Positions 10,709 through 22,300 of a stretch of 64,000 bases of DNA are shown here, one piece after another. How positions within the stretch are numbered: the stretch's first letter is position 1; every line of letters begins with the position of its first letter. The DNA is from Seminavis robusta. Lineage: Eukaryota > Bacillariophyta > Bacillariophyceae > Naviculales > Naviculaceae. The translations under genes and the position numbers were made by a program. The notes under the pieces were generated by a model. That model was not told the origin of the DNA. It ran no database searches and worked only from the letters and a program-made list of their open reading frames with translations. The stretch spans positions 1-64,000 of the forward strand of contig CAICTM010000420.1 in NCBI GenBank assembly GCA_903772945.1. The letters are read 5' to 3'.

Positions 10709-12040
10709 CTATCTGCGGCACTGTTGCCGTGTGACAAACGCGGCTTCATCTGGACACACCTCTCCAAGTTCTTCAAGTGACAACTTCAGATCTGCAGCAC
10801 CAAGATTGACTGCCTCCGAAAGCAGCCTTTTGTATGTTAGAATCTCTAAACAGAGGGCTCGGCATAAATTTTGAATCCCAAAAGAACTTGCATTGGTGGT
10901 GGATACTGGCAAAACCTTTTGTTGGGCCGAGTTCTGAGGAGTTCCAAGAGATTCTGGCCAAGAGTATTGGGTGTCGGGCCCACCAAGGAGTCTGTTGATT
11001 GTCTTCCAATCATGTACCATGTGCTCTGCTCGAATCACAAAAATCTCCTTGGAAGGTGCTGTTTTGGCATCGCTGTCGTCCTCCTCCTCCATGTTGAATA
11101 GTCGATGAGTGTACCAGTCATAGTTGTAGAAATTGTGGTAGGTAGAAGGGATGTGTCCTTGGACTGCAGCCCATGCCCACTGAGCGCACTGTGATTGGGT
11201 AAGATTGGATTGCATCCTCAGCGGTTGTTCCTTGAGATTTGGTGGTGGGGACCCTGCCAACCCATTCGATACCAGGGCATCAAAAGTCGGATAGCAAGAG
11301 AAGAGCATCAAATCGCCGCAATGGTAGTCTCGTTCGGCATAGTTGACTTGATGGTTTAACGGGTGTTCATACAAGTACCAGGAGGCAATGCGGTCAATTG
11401 GATGTCGAGCATTGACAAGAAAAGAATCGTTGATATCCAAACAATACTGATGACCAGACATGTGATTGAAGCAATTGACATGGAGCGAGAGTGGTGACAT
11501 GGGCACAGGTCGCCTCATCAATGCAGGGTCACAATGTTTGCGCACATATCGCCGAGACTCCGCCAAGTGACATCCAATACTGGAACCACCGGCCTTGCCC
11601 AGATGAAGGAATGAAATGTTGCGTTGGATTTTCAGAGATGTAAAGTTGAAACGCGGTTGTTGCGTTCGTAGCAGCATCTGATAGTATTCATTGGTGTTGT
11701 CCTTGATTTTGGATGGGTCAAAGTTGTACGAAGCTGTTTTGAGCTCTTCACGGTGTTTCCATCCTGACTCTACCCAATGTTCTTCTTGACCAAGACTGTA
11801 TCGATGTCGACTCTCATCATAAAAGTCAGGAAATCGGCAATATTCCAATCCAAGGTCTTCCCAGAGAGGGACTTCTAGGAATGGTTCGGTATCAGGCAAT
11901 TGGTCATCCAACAAAAGATCCGATCTCTCTCCTCTCTCAGAATAGTTAGCTTCCAAACCATACTCAAACAAAAGAAGACCCAAGAAGAGGAGACAGGGCA
12001 TCTGAAGCCAATGCCGTTTCATGGCTACTGAGAATGGCAT
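10709..12040 (-). CDS. Type II membrane sulfotransferase-like protein, intronless
   Basis: A single exon of 443 aa; an ATG at 12022 is an alternative start that places the TM anchor (about residues 13-26) closer to the N-terminus. Residues 144-157 read FLHLGKAGGSSIGC, matching the 5'-phosphosulfate-binding loop of PAPS-dependent carbohydrate sulfotransferases. LVNARHPIDRIASWY matches the 3'-phosphate-binding R-x(n)-S motif. Such enzymes are Golgi type II proteins that transfer sulfate from PAPS to glycans. Conserved Cys pairs and N-glycosylation sequons fit a lumenal location. It is paralogous to the divergently transcribed gene at 12344 but lacks all three of its introns. Substrate is unknown, and sulfotransferase identity rests on two motifs. 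Confidence 0.7.
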   Translation of the reverse strand: MPFSVAMKRHWLQMPCLLFLGLLLFEYGLEANYSERGERSDLLLDDQLPDTEPFLEVPLWEDLGLEYCRFPDFYDESRHRYSLGQEEHWVESGWKHREELKTASYNFDPSKIKDNTNEYYQMLLRTQQPRFNFTSLKIQRNISFLHLGKAGGSSIGCHLAESRRYVRKHCDPALMRRPVPMSPLSLHVNCFNHMSGHQYCLDINDSFLVNARHPIDRIASWYLYEHPLNHQVNYAERDYHCGDLMLFSCYPTFDALVSNGLAGSPPPNLKEQPLRMQSNLTQSQCAQWAWAAVQGHIPSTYHNFYNYDWYTHRLFNMEEEDDSDAKTAPSKEIFVIRAEHMVHDWKTINRLLGGPDTQYSWPESLGTPQNSAQQKVLPVSTTNASSFGIQNLCRALCLEILTYKRLLSEAVNLGAADLKLSLEELGEVCPDEAAFVTRQQCRR

Positions 12041-12343
12041 CTTTCAAGCAACCTCAATTGCTCATCATGTCATCATGGTGATGATCTACTGGTAGACTAG
12101 TACTAGTAGAGTGCATTCCACACAAACAGAAAATTGTCGCGGGGGGATCCACGGAAATGGAGGAGAACCGGATGAGTGAAGATATTTTATTCGACTGGCT
12201 AATTAGGGCCAATTCTGCCTGCTTCGAAATTCAAAAAGCAAATTCAAAACGCGCCCGGCGATTGGAGGCAAGCCCCCCTCCAAATCTTCTCACTTTTCCA
12301 AGCAATTTCGACATCAGCATCAACATCAACAACAGCAGGCAAG
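12041..12343. promoter_or_regulatory. Shared upstream region of the divergent sulfotransferase pair
   Basis: Only 303 bp separate the two divergent starts, so both promoters must lie here if these starts are right. It contains ACTAGTACTAGTAG-type simple sequence and a GC-rich patch near 12140. No specific factor site could be identified. Confidence 0.45.
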
Positions 12344-14069
12344 ATGGAGACACCTGTAGTCGGCAGCAACAACAATTCCGTGGTTAAACACCTCCGATTG
12401 ATTGTCATTGTCATCGGTTTATTGATGGCCGAGTTTTGTCTTCAATCGATCTACTATCAACAACGTCATGAAAAGAGTTCATCGGCTTTGGGTTGGTACA
12501 TGGACACAGCTGCAGTTGAGGTCCCCAAATCCGACAAATTCATCTCCGCCTTGGACCTGAAGCAATGTGTTTTTCCCGTCTACTTTGAAAAGTCCCAGTT
12601 TAATTTCAAGCTGAAGAATAATGCATTTGTCGAGCCAGGCAAATGGAGAGAACGCAACAAGAAATTCTACGGTCTTCAAGATGCCAAGCATGTGCACAAG
12701 TTTCTCGTCAAGACAGAAAATAACAGAAAACAAGCATTGGAGAAGAACCCCAAACTGCCTCCACTTAAACGCAATATCACCTTTGTGGTAAGAAAAAATG
12801 AACTTAAAGCACCACAGCTAGCCAAAGCAGTAGCCTCGTCACTCTTACGTGCTCCACTCACCTCTTGCTACTTTACTTTTCAAAAAAGCATATTGGCAAG
12901 GCCGGAGGATCTACCATTGCTTGCAGCTTACGATGGGGACGCCAGTATATCCAGAATCATTGCGACAATATCGATTATGACGCTATTGACAACTATGATC
13001 CCAAGACAGCAAAAAGACCTTACATCCCTGAGTCTGCGATTTCCAGACATGTTAACTGCTATACACACTGGAGAATGGTAAGTTCTATCTGTGCGTCCAA
13101 CGTAGTGCTGGCTGACGCAAGAAGAGAAGCATGCTGACATCTTTCCGTAACAAAAGCACCTCTCTTGTATGTACATGCATGGAGACCACCCCTTTAGTGG
13201 AATGGACCCCACAAAATCAGACCGAAATCCCTTTGGAAGTCGGCGGCTTCTTGAAGGATCAAAACAACCAGTGTTGCCCAAAAGACACAATGACTTCTTG
13301 GTCAACTTGCGATCGCCTCTGGATCGAATTGCATCATGGTTCACATATGAGCATATCGAAAACCACGGTATTGGTACGTATAGACGAATGCTGTTGCACT
13401 AAGGATCCTCTGTTTTGCACTTTGATTACTCAGTGTTGTTGCCTGCCTGCCTTCTTCATGCATCAAACTCCAGTCTACAAAGATCGCCAATATCATTGTG
13501 GTCAGGTAGTTCTTGGCTCTTGTTATCGACACTTCGAGCACTTGACAACCATTGGCTTGGGCTTTCCAAGGCCGTCACCGAATCAACCACTCAAGGTTGG
13601 CACCAATCTCAGTGCAACTGAATGTTCTCATTGGGCATGGGCTGCTGTTCAAGGTAACATGCCTGCTGACTACCATAATGCCTTCAATTACGAGTGGTAC
13701 GCTCACAGGCTGCTGGACGACAGCCTCAACTCCCAAGCCGACATGTTCGTCTTGCGGGTAGAACATTTGGAACAAGATTGGACCACAGTTGATCGAATGC
13801 TGGGAGGAACAGGCGCCTTTCCTTCCACACTCGCTTCCAGGCAAAACTCGGCTGAAATAAAACCTCTGCGCGTTCCCAATCACAATACAACCGACTTGGG
13901 CATTTTAAACTTGTGCCGGGCTCTCTGTGAAGAGATCCAAGTTTACAAAAGGTTCCTTCTGGCAGCAGTCAATCTAAGCCCAGGGGACGTGCAGGCCTCC
14001 GGGGACGAGTTACGACAACGTTGCCCCGAAGAAAGAGACGTTCAACCCAGAGTTTGCCCCAAGGACTAG
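12344..14069 (+). CDS. Type II membrane sulfotransferase-like protein, four exons
   Basis: Exons 12344-12787, 12889-13077, 13157-13373 and 13474-14069 give 481 aa. Boundaries were set by alignment with the intronless paralogue: the first junction rebuilds NITFVHIGKAGGSTIAC (PAPS loop) and the third rebuilds VYKDRQYHCG. The N-terminus has one TM anchor (about residues 18-38). LVNLRSPLDRIASWF is the second PAPS motif. The C-terminal part (CSHWAWAAVQG, FVLRVEHLEQDW, RQNSAE, LCRALC) is shared with the neighbour. It carries an extra loop of about 25 residues before the second motif, partly encoded by exon 3. Probable Golgi-lumen enzyme with unknown acceptor. Confidence 0.7.
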
Positions 14070-14483
14070 CAAGAAGTACAGCGGCATTCAAATACACATT
14101 ATAGGCTAACCAATACAAATGGTTTATTGGCTTTTCGTTCCAGTACTTTGGATGTGGTTATTGGTGTCCCTCTCTCGATCCCTAATGATTGATTGCAGCG
14201 CCAATCACCCAAGAAATTGGAAAGTCGCATTCACTACCGGTAGACTAGATCTAGTCTAAACTGGCAACCCTCTCGCCCAAAACCATGCACGGGGCGATGC
14301 TGCGACGGTACCGGTACGTACTGTTTGCGTCTCCGTGTTACGGGCGATGCTGCGAAGAATAGGAGATATCCGTTGTCTACTAGCTACTAGAGAGTTAGGG
14401 CGTGGAAAATGATCTGACTCTTGATTGTTCTTCTCATACTTCTGGAGTAGACTAGTTTGAATTTCTTGGCCATTTTGAGTTTC
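14070..14483. other. Convergent intergenic spacer
   Basis: Lies between two convergent genes and should carry both 3' UTRs. It contains GGTACCGGTACGTAC and TACTAGCTACTAG-type simple sequence; no gene seen. Confidence 0.4.
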
Positions 14484-15617
14484 TCATTGTTCCCTGTTTT
14501 GTTGCAAGGCAGACATGGTCAATTCGTAGGCACTGAACCTTGAACTGCTAACAATGAATGCCCTCATAATGGTTGGCAATGCACCACGGAAGAGTGCCCG
14601 CACCCCACGTGATTCCATGAGCTCCTTGAATACCTGTCGACCTGTGATGCGGTGTGCATTTTCTAGATCCTGACCCTGCATTCCAGCTCTGACACAGTCA
14701 AAGGGCAAACTGGACAGCCATGCCAATGCTCCTGCTGTTCCACCAGCCAGTGGAACTGCCAGCTCAGGTCGAAGTTTGAGGCTGTCATTATCTTCATACC
14801 CATTGCCAGTGAGAGTTACCTTGAGGCCTTCATAGATGTAAAAGTAGGTGCAAAGATATGCTGCATCTCTCAATGTAGTTACTGTTGTTCCTGTAAACAA
14901 GGTAGGTACTCCATGTGCTTTGGATATTTTGGTGATGCAATGCCATGATCCATGATATTGTTTCTTGCCGACATTGTCCATTTGCATTTGAGTCTGCAAT
15001 GAGAAAAAGTGAGTGAGTGAGTGAGTGAGTCGAGCCCAATGCACTATTTCACTGTTCATAAGATATGTCTGGTACCAGTACATGTACTTACTTTAACCAG
15101 TCCTTCCATGGCGGAGACCCAGCTTGTAACAGGAGCTGTGATACCACCTGCAAGTGCATTCTTGACATCCCAACCCTTTTGTGCTCCTACTTGGTTCTGT
15201 GCCCATGCATAGGATCCAAAAGTAGCTGAAAACATGAATGTCATGGAAACCAATGGTGTCATTAGTCCCTTGAAAAGGCCTCGGATTCCTTCCGTTCTGA
15301 GAATGGAAACACTCATCCTCCACATAGTTGGTGATGTCCCTGGCTTGTAATCCTTGCTGGACACTTGCATTCTTGTCTTTACCAAATCAAGAGGGTAGCC
15401 AATCACAGTTCCACTGATGCCTGCAGAGAGACTACCGTACCGTTCGTTACACCAGGATCAAGACAAACAAACAAAATTAGGCTCGGTACCGTACGTGTGG
15501 GGCACATGATTCATCTGTTTTGATCACGTACCCAGCCACGGTATTATCAAACACATTAGCCTTTCCATTTTGCCCTTGTTGAGACGGGGCACTGTCCTCC
15601 GCCGATGCTTGGCTCAT
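14484..15617 (-). CDS. Mitochondrial carrier family (SLC25) protein 1
   Basis: Three exons on the minus strand: 15617-15532, 15431-15092 and 14993-14484, giving 311 aa. The first junction rebuilds VAGLSAGISGTVIGYPLDLV, the start of carrier repeat 1 with the PLDLVKTRMQ signature. Repeat 2 has a degenerate signature (EGLVKTQMQ). Repeat 3 has PFDCVRAGMQ. Each repeat contains the two-helix pattern of inner-membrane solute carriers. The basic-amino-acid/acylcarnitine branch is plausible, but the substrate cannot be assigned. An in-frame upstream ATG at 15734 would add 39 residues without helix character and is not preferred. Intron 2 holds a (GTGA)n microsatellite at 15009-15030. Starts 348 bp from the copine gene, which runs the other way. 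Confidence 0.85.
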
Positions 15618-15965
15618 GGTTCCATCGTAGTGTGTGGTGCTGGTCAACTGTTGCCTTGTTCTTCTTCTTTCTTCTGGTTGGAATTTGGAATGGTAGAGGT
15701 TGGTGGTTCCGCAAACTGCCGTGGCTTTCGTCAAGTTGGAAGACGTACACTGTACCGTACGGTACGCTTTGATACTGTACGGCTTTCAAAGATTTAATAT
15801 CCTTGAATCCTGCTTTGAGTCCCTTCCGACGACGCAGTATGTGTGCACTCGGCATCCCACATGATCCCACACGTCTCCCAACAACCAACAACAAAACCCT
15901 TGACGGTTCTGGCTTTGTTGTTGTTGTTGTCTGTTGTTTCATAGTTACTCCTGCAAACAACTAAT
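15618..15965. promoter_or_regulatory. Divergent promoter region, carrier 1 / copine
   Basis: A 348-bp gap between two divergent starts. It contains TACCGTACGGTAC, a short near-palindrome of the GTACC family (about 15753-15765), and a TTG-repeat near 15915. Both promoters are inferred to lie here; no defined element was recognised. Confidence 0.4.
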
Positions 15966-18675
15966 ATGGACAACTTTTCTGCTAGCAGTGACAGTGGAGG
16001 GGAATCAGACACCTCCAATGGCAACCAAGACACAGCTACAACGACCAAGCAAGAGGAACTGGTAACCAAACTCCAGCTTCGATTGACAGCATCGCATCTT
16101 CCCAAAGTAGTAGGTGGTGGCGGCTTGAAGAAACTCGTGAGAAAGCGTCCCGATACCTTTGCCACTGTGGCCTCCATTGTTCGAAAGACTGGATCAGGGA
16201 GCAAGGGAACCAGAACCGTCAGTCCGTACCGCAGCAGTCAATATGGGGAAACTGAGTTTCAATCTTCAGAATTCAACTTTAATGGAAGCTCCCCAGAAAG
16301 CGACTACATGGTGGAGTGGGGATCCACAGAAGTGTGAGTAGTCACGAGGACCAGGCATTTTCTTTATGGAATGTAGTGTTAGTTTTCGTCTTTAGGTAGG
16401 TCTCACAAATACTTTCTTTGGAATGGCTCATCCCGCTGTCACATTGCAGGATCCAAAACAGTCGGTCTCCACAATGGATCGAAACGATACCCCTGAAGTA
16501 CGAGTATGGATCAGAACTTTTCTTTTATGTACGGATATTGCAGGCAGATCCACTTGCTAGTAATAGTGAAGATAATGGGAGTAGGAGACCATCTAACGGT
16601 GGTGCACTAAGTCCATTGAGCCAGAGCTCCAGTGCCGACGATGCCTCTGTTGCCAGCCAATCATTTTATGGAACTCCCACAAACAAAAAGAATCGAATGG
16701 GGCATTGCTTTGGAACAGCTCTATTTGAAGTTGGTGATATTCTGGGGAGTCGAAACTATACCAAGGTTAAACGGCTCAAAGCTGGAGGATGGTACGTGTG
16801 AAGCACTGACATGCATGGTTGACTGTCATTCTTTGTTCTTATGCTTCAACAATCCACTACTTGTGTGTTGCCTCAGTGTCTATGCCCGCGTAGAACCTGT
16901 ACAAGAACGAGATCAAAACAAGTTGCGATTCCGGTTTCAGTTTCAAGCGCTCAACCTCATGGTTGGCAACACTACGGTGAAGAGCAGATTGCTCGGTTCA
17001 GCTGAACCTACTACTGTTCTGGAAATTTCTCGCCCCCATGACTCTCCTTCTATGCATTCATGGTGAGCAGCAGTAACAACAACAGCAACGCAGACACTTC
17101 TGGATCATCGTGAATTGATTGAAACATGAACCCATTCTCACATCGACGTTCTTCTCTATATCTTTTTCGCAGGGTAACAGTCTTTCGCTCGCGCCCAGTC
17201 TATAACAGTTCCAATCCAAGTTGGGACCGAGGCGAAGTGGATTTAGATTCCATCTGTCGAAATGATGATCTGGTACGCATAGGACGTCCCTGGTCTCGTC
17301 TGTGTTGAAGGGTTGTGCTAACCTTCGGATTCTTTGTACTACTCCCCAGAGTAAGATTGTAAGGCTTTCCATCTACCGAATTCGAAGCGGAAATAAGCCA
17401 CAACAACTCCTCGGTATGTGTGAAACAACACTATACAATATAATGGCAAACTGTGCTCAAAATGAAGACGGTGGAGAAGCGTGTTCCGAGAGAGATTTTT
17501 TTCTGCAACGGAACTATCGACAACTGCAACAGGTCGGGAGTCTTCGGGTCCATGCGGCATCCCTGGTGACATTGTCGGGTCGCGATGTTTCGAAACCCTT
17601 GGCTACAGCATCCCAAATCCTTCCCGTTTCGCCTCTGAGCGCTTCTTCATCGTCACCCATTGGGAGAACGAATTCCACGGACAGCACAACGACAGCAAAT
17701 GGCGAAGATCCGTTCAACGTAGATTTGCGACAGCTATCGATGCGATTCAGCGCCACACAAAGCACTCCAACCACTAGTTTGAGCGAGTTCATGGACAGCG
17801 GAGGACAAATCGACTTTAGTGTTGCGATTGATTATACCAGTTCTAACGGTGAGAACCTTTGGTGCTTGTTCTACGGACTACTGCAAAAGCAACAACACCT
17901 CACCTTGCCATTCATTCTCTGGGAAAACTATAGGTAATCCTTTGGAACCAGGAACATTGCACTTTCAGAGCGAGGAAACATTCAACGACTATGAAGAAAC
18001 CATCACTTGTATTGGGAATGCAATCGACAAGTACAGTAAATCCTCTGAATACAGTGTCTGGGGCTTTGGCGCCAAGTTTGGAGACGGAGTTGTAAGGCAT
18101 TTGTTTCAATGTGGGCAAAGCCCAACTGTCAAGGGAGTTGATGGTATTCTTGATGCCTACAGGAGCGTGTTTCGCAGCGGTGGAATCACCATGAGCGGTC
18201 CAACCGTCTTTCTAAAGGCGATACAATCAGCTGCAGTGAGGGCTCGAAAATCAGTGAGTGTTCTGTGGCGGTATGCTTCCTTTTTGTATGCTTGTTCTCG
18301 CTTAGTTTTGCTCACATACTATCTATTTGCCTCCCACAGAAAATGGACAACACTGGCGGGCCCCTTCGATACTCTGTCCTGTTGATTGTCACGGATGGCA
18401 TCATGGCCAACTTTGAGGAAACCAAACAAAAGTTGGCTGTATACTCTGAAGTTCCGTTATCTGTTGTGATTGTAGGGGTGGGAAGGTCCGATTTTCAAGC
18501 CATGTATCACTTGTGTGAATCGCCACAATCCACAGCAACCGCTCGAAAGAATACTACATTTGTCGAGTTTCGGCAGCACCAACACGATCCAAGGTCACTG
18601 GCGCAAGCAGCATTGCAAGAGATACCACGACAACTCTCCGACTATATGGTTTCAAACGGTCTTTCAATGCAATGA
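15966..18675 (+). CDS. Copine-like protein (two C2 domains plus vWA/copine domain)
   Basis: Seven exons: 15966-16333, 16450-16791, 16877-17062, 17173-17272, 17350-17848, 17934-18253 and 18340-18675, giving 716 aa, with frame preserved across all junctions. Two N-terminal C2-like regions are visible: LRLTASHLPK, then RPDTFATV, with VEWGSTEVIQNSRSPQWIET; and a second with SNPSWD and VRLSIYRI. Most Ca-binding Asp residues of classical C2 loops are missing. The C-terminal half is the copine vWA domain: IDFSVAIDYTSSNGNP (a MIDAS-type D-x-T/S-x-S), YSVWGFGAKFGDG and LLIVTDGIMANFEET. Copines bind membranes and recruit partners. A Ser-rich insert (about residues 200-230) interrupts the first C2. The 3' end overlaps the convergent carrier 2 by 12 bp. 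Confidence 0.9.
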
Positions 18676-19739
18676 TGTGTTGTCGCGACCTCCACGCAAC
18701 AGCCACAGTGCCCCTTCATAGGCGCTGAAGCGACTTCCACTGACCAGGAATGCTCTCATGATGGAAGGGGAAACTCCAGAGTACAGTCCTCGAATGCCTT
18801 TTGTTTTCAAGAGCTCGTTTATAACTTGCAAGGATCCCTTCCTGTGTTCAGCTTGGAAGGATTGACCCTGCACACCGGCCCGAATACAGTCTAATGGAAA
18901 GCTAATAAACCAAGCAATCGACCCTGCTAGACCCCCTGAAAGTGGAATGGCCCACTTGTGTGTTGTTGTCGTATTTGTTGAGCCCTGGTGATTGTCAGTG
19001 TTACTGTTGGCCGTTCTAAAGAGCATTTCCCGAAACCCTTCGTAGACGAAGAAATAGGTTCCAAGAAACACTCCTTCGCGAGTTGTGTTAACCATGTGTC
19101 CTGTATAGATAATCTGTGGTCCATGAAGTTGCACCAGTGTTCTCATGCAATGCAGCGATCCCTGGAATTGTTTGGATCGGACGTTGTCCACTTGCATTTG
19201 TGTCTGTTCAAGATAAAAAGAAGGGTGAGCAAGTGCATGTCACCCATTCTACTTGCTCCAGCATCTAGTCAGTCTCACCTTGATTACGTTTTCCACGGTC
19301 GAGATGGCACTTGCCAGAGGCCCAATCAAAATTCCAGAGAGTCCATTCCGAATGTCCCAGCCATTGCTTGCCTCAAACACATTTTGTCGAAAATACGAGT
19401 AGGATGTAAAGTTGATGGTGTTGAGTGCTGACAGCGAGAGAAGTGGTGGTACAAGTCCTCTGTAGAGAGCAAAGATTCCTTCCTTTTGGACAATGGACCG
19501 AGCCATGGATGTGATGGTGTGACCTCCACTGGCCGTCTGCATCCTCGTCTTGATGGTATCGAGGGGAAACCCAATGACAGTACCCACTACGCCTGCCGAA
19601 AGCCCTGTGATGTGATTGAGGTAAATAGATGAGATTACCAACATACAACAGCCCTACAATATTCAACTCGTTCGTCTTACACGCAACGTAACGTACCTCC
19701 CACTGCTTCTTCGGCAAAAAAGGATTTTCCCTTTGTCAT
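18664..19739 (-). CDS. Mitochondrial carrier family (SLC25) protein 2
   Basis: Exons 19739-19697, 19604-19279 and 19203-18664 give 302 aa. A 14-residue first exon (MTKGKSFFAEEAVG) joins to LSAGVVGTVIGFPLDTIKTR. Both introns sit at the same places as in carrier 1: before LSAG, and at VIK|TQMQ versus LVK|TQMQ. Carrier signatures: PLDTIKTRMQ (repeat 1), a degenerate ENVIKTQMQ (repeat 2) and PLDCIRAGVQ (repeat 3). It is clearly a paralogue of the gene at 14484-15617, with the copine gene between them. Likely inner mitochondrial membrane; substrate unknown. Its stop codon lies within the last codons of the copine gene on the other strand. Confidence 0.87.
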
Positions 19740-20810
19740 CTTGGTTGCTCGGTGGTGGCTGCAGAGCTCACACTTATCGACAAGACAAGAATCTTGATCA
19801 GTGGCTGGCCCAGTCTATTCTATCAGTGGTTTAAATAACCTTCAGAGCGACTCCAAACCACAGTCGCACCGGTTGAATGGGAGCTGCTTCTCCTGGAGGT
19901 CTGAACAACCGCGACATTGTTCCATCTCCTGGCTTTTTGGATCATGGTCGAATTGCTTTGGCACTTGGAACGGTGACGTAGTATTAGTCGTGTTCGTGAA
20001 AGAAAGGGCTCGAGTTTCACCGTCTTCAATCCCATCGACAACGATGATCCCACTGTGGATTGTGGAACATACCGGGTAAGAGGTGAAGGAGAACATCAGG
20101 ATGTGTACCTACGGGAGCTACCGATTTGCTGGCGCCGCGATGTCTACGGTTGTATGAAGGTCACCACAAGTTTACGGTAGCTAGGGGCTTGGCTCATGAG
20201 AAGGTCAACAGGTGTTCGCCTGCCCGTCGGGCCAAGGTCTCAGGCCCAGCTGATGCCAAGACCGACACATCCAACAGCTCATCCAACAGCTTGATGCAAC
20301 ACACCAAATTGTCGTTGGTCTGTTGTTGCCATCAACCCTTGCAACTTGCAACACTTGCACAGCCCCTTTGACAGCAGCCCCATCAGGCTCGATGCATGAA
20401 CGAACCCCAATCCTTCCGAGTAAGGCTGAAAAAGGGCAGTGGTCACGTTCTTCTTTTCATCCCACAGGCATAAATAGAACTTGAAGTAGCGAGGCGAGAT
20501 CCGAACTTGACACCACCTTGATACGAATGTTCTCTTCCAAGACAAAAGAAAACGAAGACAAAAGAAAACGAACGTGATGCGAGCTCTTCTCCTGCAACTC
20601 CGCTCGGCATGTGCTGAGATTGATTGAATCATTCGATGATTCCTTCACCAGTGTCAATCGATTGATGCCTCGGCATTGTTGGCACTGGCCAGCATTGGGC
20701 CTTGGCTTGATTTCAATCTCATAAACTACATACTCAACGATCACAAAAATCGCAACAGAAAACATTGTCATAACAACAGCTTCTCTTTAATACTGTATTG
20801 CTCTCCCTCC
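19740..20810. other. Intergenic, divergent promoters
   Basis: About 1.07 kb between carrier 2 (-) and the small secreted-protein gene (+). Several ORFs under 120 aa overlap on both strands, but none shows a domain, signal peptide or splice pattern that sets it apart. A duplicated GACAAAAGAAAACGAA lies at about 20540-20570. Confidence 0.4.
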
Positions 20811-21242
20811 ATGGTTTCAACGATACCAACAACATTGAAAGTTCTTCTCTTTTCCGCCCTTCTACTTCCAATGGCCCATGGCGAGGGCCTCCGACGCAGT
20901 AATAAGCCTTTGGATGTTGATTACCAAGCCGTTCCATCGTGCTTTGAGGGCTTCGAGATTCCAAGCAATGAACCCCCACCAGAAACGTGGTGCATGTTGA
21001 ATCTCTCCTTTCGATTCTTTTTGCGGTGTATGGACCAGAACATCAACTTCAGAATGGTCCAAGAGGGGTACATGAATGATGACGAAAAAGACTTTGTCAT
21101 GGAGTGTCTCGACCTGTGCTACATTGACCCAGAGACAACAGATGATACCCAGGTTAATCCATTGAGTACCTTGTTGGATTATGCTGCTCGAAAACTGAGC
21201 CATTCCGTACCTGCACTTGGAGAGGTATCCTTGCTAACGTAA
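20811..21242 (+). CDS. Small secreted protein, unknown function
   Basis: Single exon, 143 aa from the ATG at 20811. Residues 1-24 (MVSTIPTTLKVLLFSALLLP then MAHG) form a clear signal peptide with a likely cut after Gly24. The mature protein is acidic, with six Cys that could form disulfides, and contains CMDQNINFRMVQEGYMNDDE. No family was recognised. An in-frame upstream start at about 20676 would bury the signal peptide and is rejected. Confidence 0.6.
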   Translation: MVSTIPTTLKVLLFSALLLPMAHGEGLRRSNKPLDVDYQAVPSCFEGFEIPSNEPPPETWCMLNLSFRFFLRCMDQNINFRMVQEGYMNDDEKDFVMECLDLCYIDPETTDDTQVNPLSTLLDYAARKLSHSVPALGEVSLLT

Positions 21243-22300
21243 AGCAACCAATCTACCGCAAACAGAACGGCTCGGGATAGATACGGCCGATGGGCGGTTG
21301 GCCGCATTCGATAAATCCAGCTGTTCCTTGGACAAGCTGGTCCAAAACTTGCCTCTTTGAGCATCTGCAGGTAGACTTTGTAGAAAAATCTCCCGGCAAA
21401 CTGGAAATCCACGGTCACTCGTGCACCTGAGGCTGCCTTCCTGTTTCGTATGGCGCACGCCCTCCCTCAGACTTACAAGACGGTGATACCGGCACATTCA
21501 CATGCGGTTACACGTCCAGAGCACAATGAAACCGCCATCATGAATGTCCGTCAGAGACTGCCAGCATCTACGGCGTAATTGTGCCGTTCCACCGGACATG
21601 GCCATTTGAATCCATCTGTGTGCTGCGGCAATCATGAGCTCCAGTGAGATGTCATATCCCAGTATACATCAGGATCAAAGTTTTCTTTGAATGATACAGC
21701 TTTGCACTGCAGGAGACGTGGGGCTTCGATCTCGTGATTGCAAGGCAAAAGTAAGAAGTCTGCGAAAGTCCTGGTGGGAGCTGACAATTCTTTTAACTCA
21801 TAAACATACTAGTAAACAGAAAAACATAAGCAGCACAAACATCATCAACGAATTCCGGTACAAAACTGATACACTTTATACACTACATGTACGACTGTAC
21901 ATTGGAAACCCAGCCTGCGACCACACGGACCAGAAGAAGAGGTATTAAAGTTGAATGAATGTCCACCAGCTTCAACGGCTTGAAGGATTATTACAGTCCT
22001 GCCTTGCGTTGGATGTCTGAAACTTGGCGCACCCTCCATGTTGGCGATGTTCCGATTTTTCATTTTGTCGAGGGCAGAGGCGCCGTTGGTGTGTGCTACG
22101 GCCGGCCTCATTCAAGTTGGTGTTGGTATCAATCATCCGTTTCTTGCATGTGCTGTTTGTTTGAACGAAGGTATCGGGATAAACTTGAGTTGGTCTATCA
22201 TCGAAGTTTTCGTCGGAATTCCGACCGCTATCCACAACCTAGAGTCTAGCCAGGCCGTCTAATAAAAAAGGGTCGTGGAACTCCGTAACACAATACTACT
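21243..22300. other. Intergenic
   Basis: About 1.06 kb with no supported gene. Short ORFs on both strands near 21845-22262 overlap each other and lack domains. It should hold the promoter of the M4 protease gene in its right part. Confidence 0.4.

Noticed and set aside
19801-20632. Several ORFs of 75-117 aa on both strands
   Set aside because: Mutually overlapping, without domain or signal peptide.
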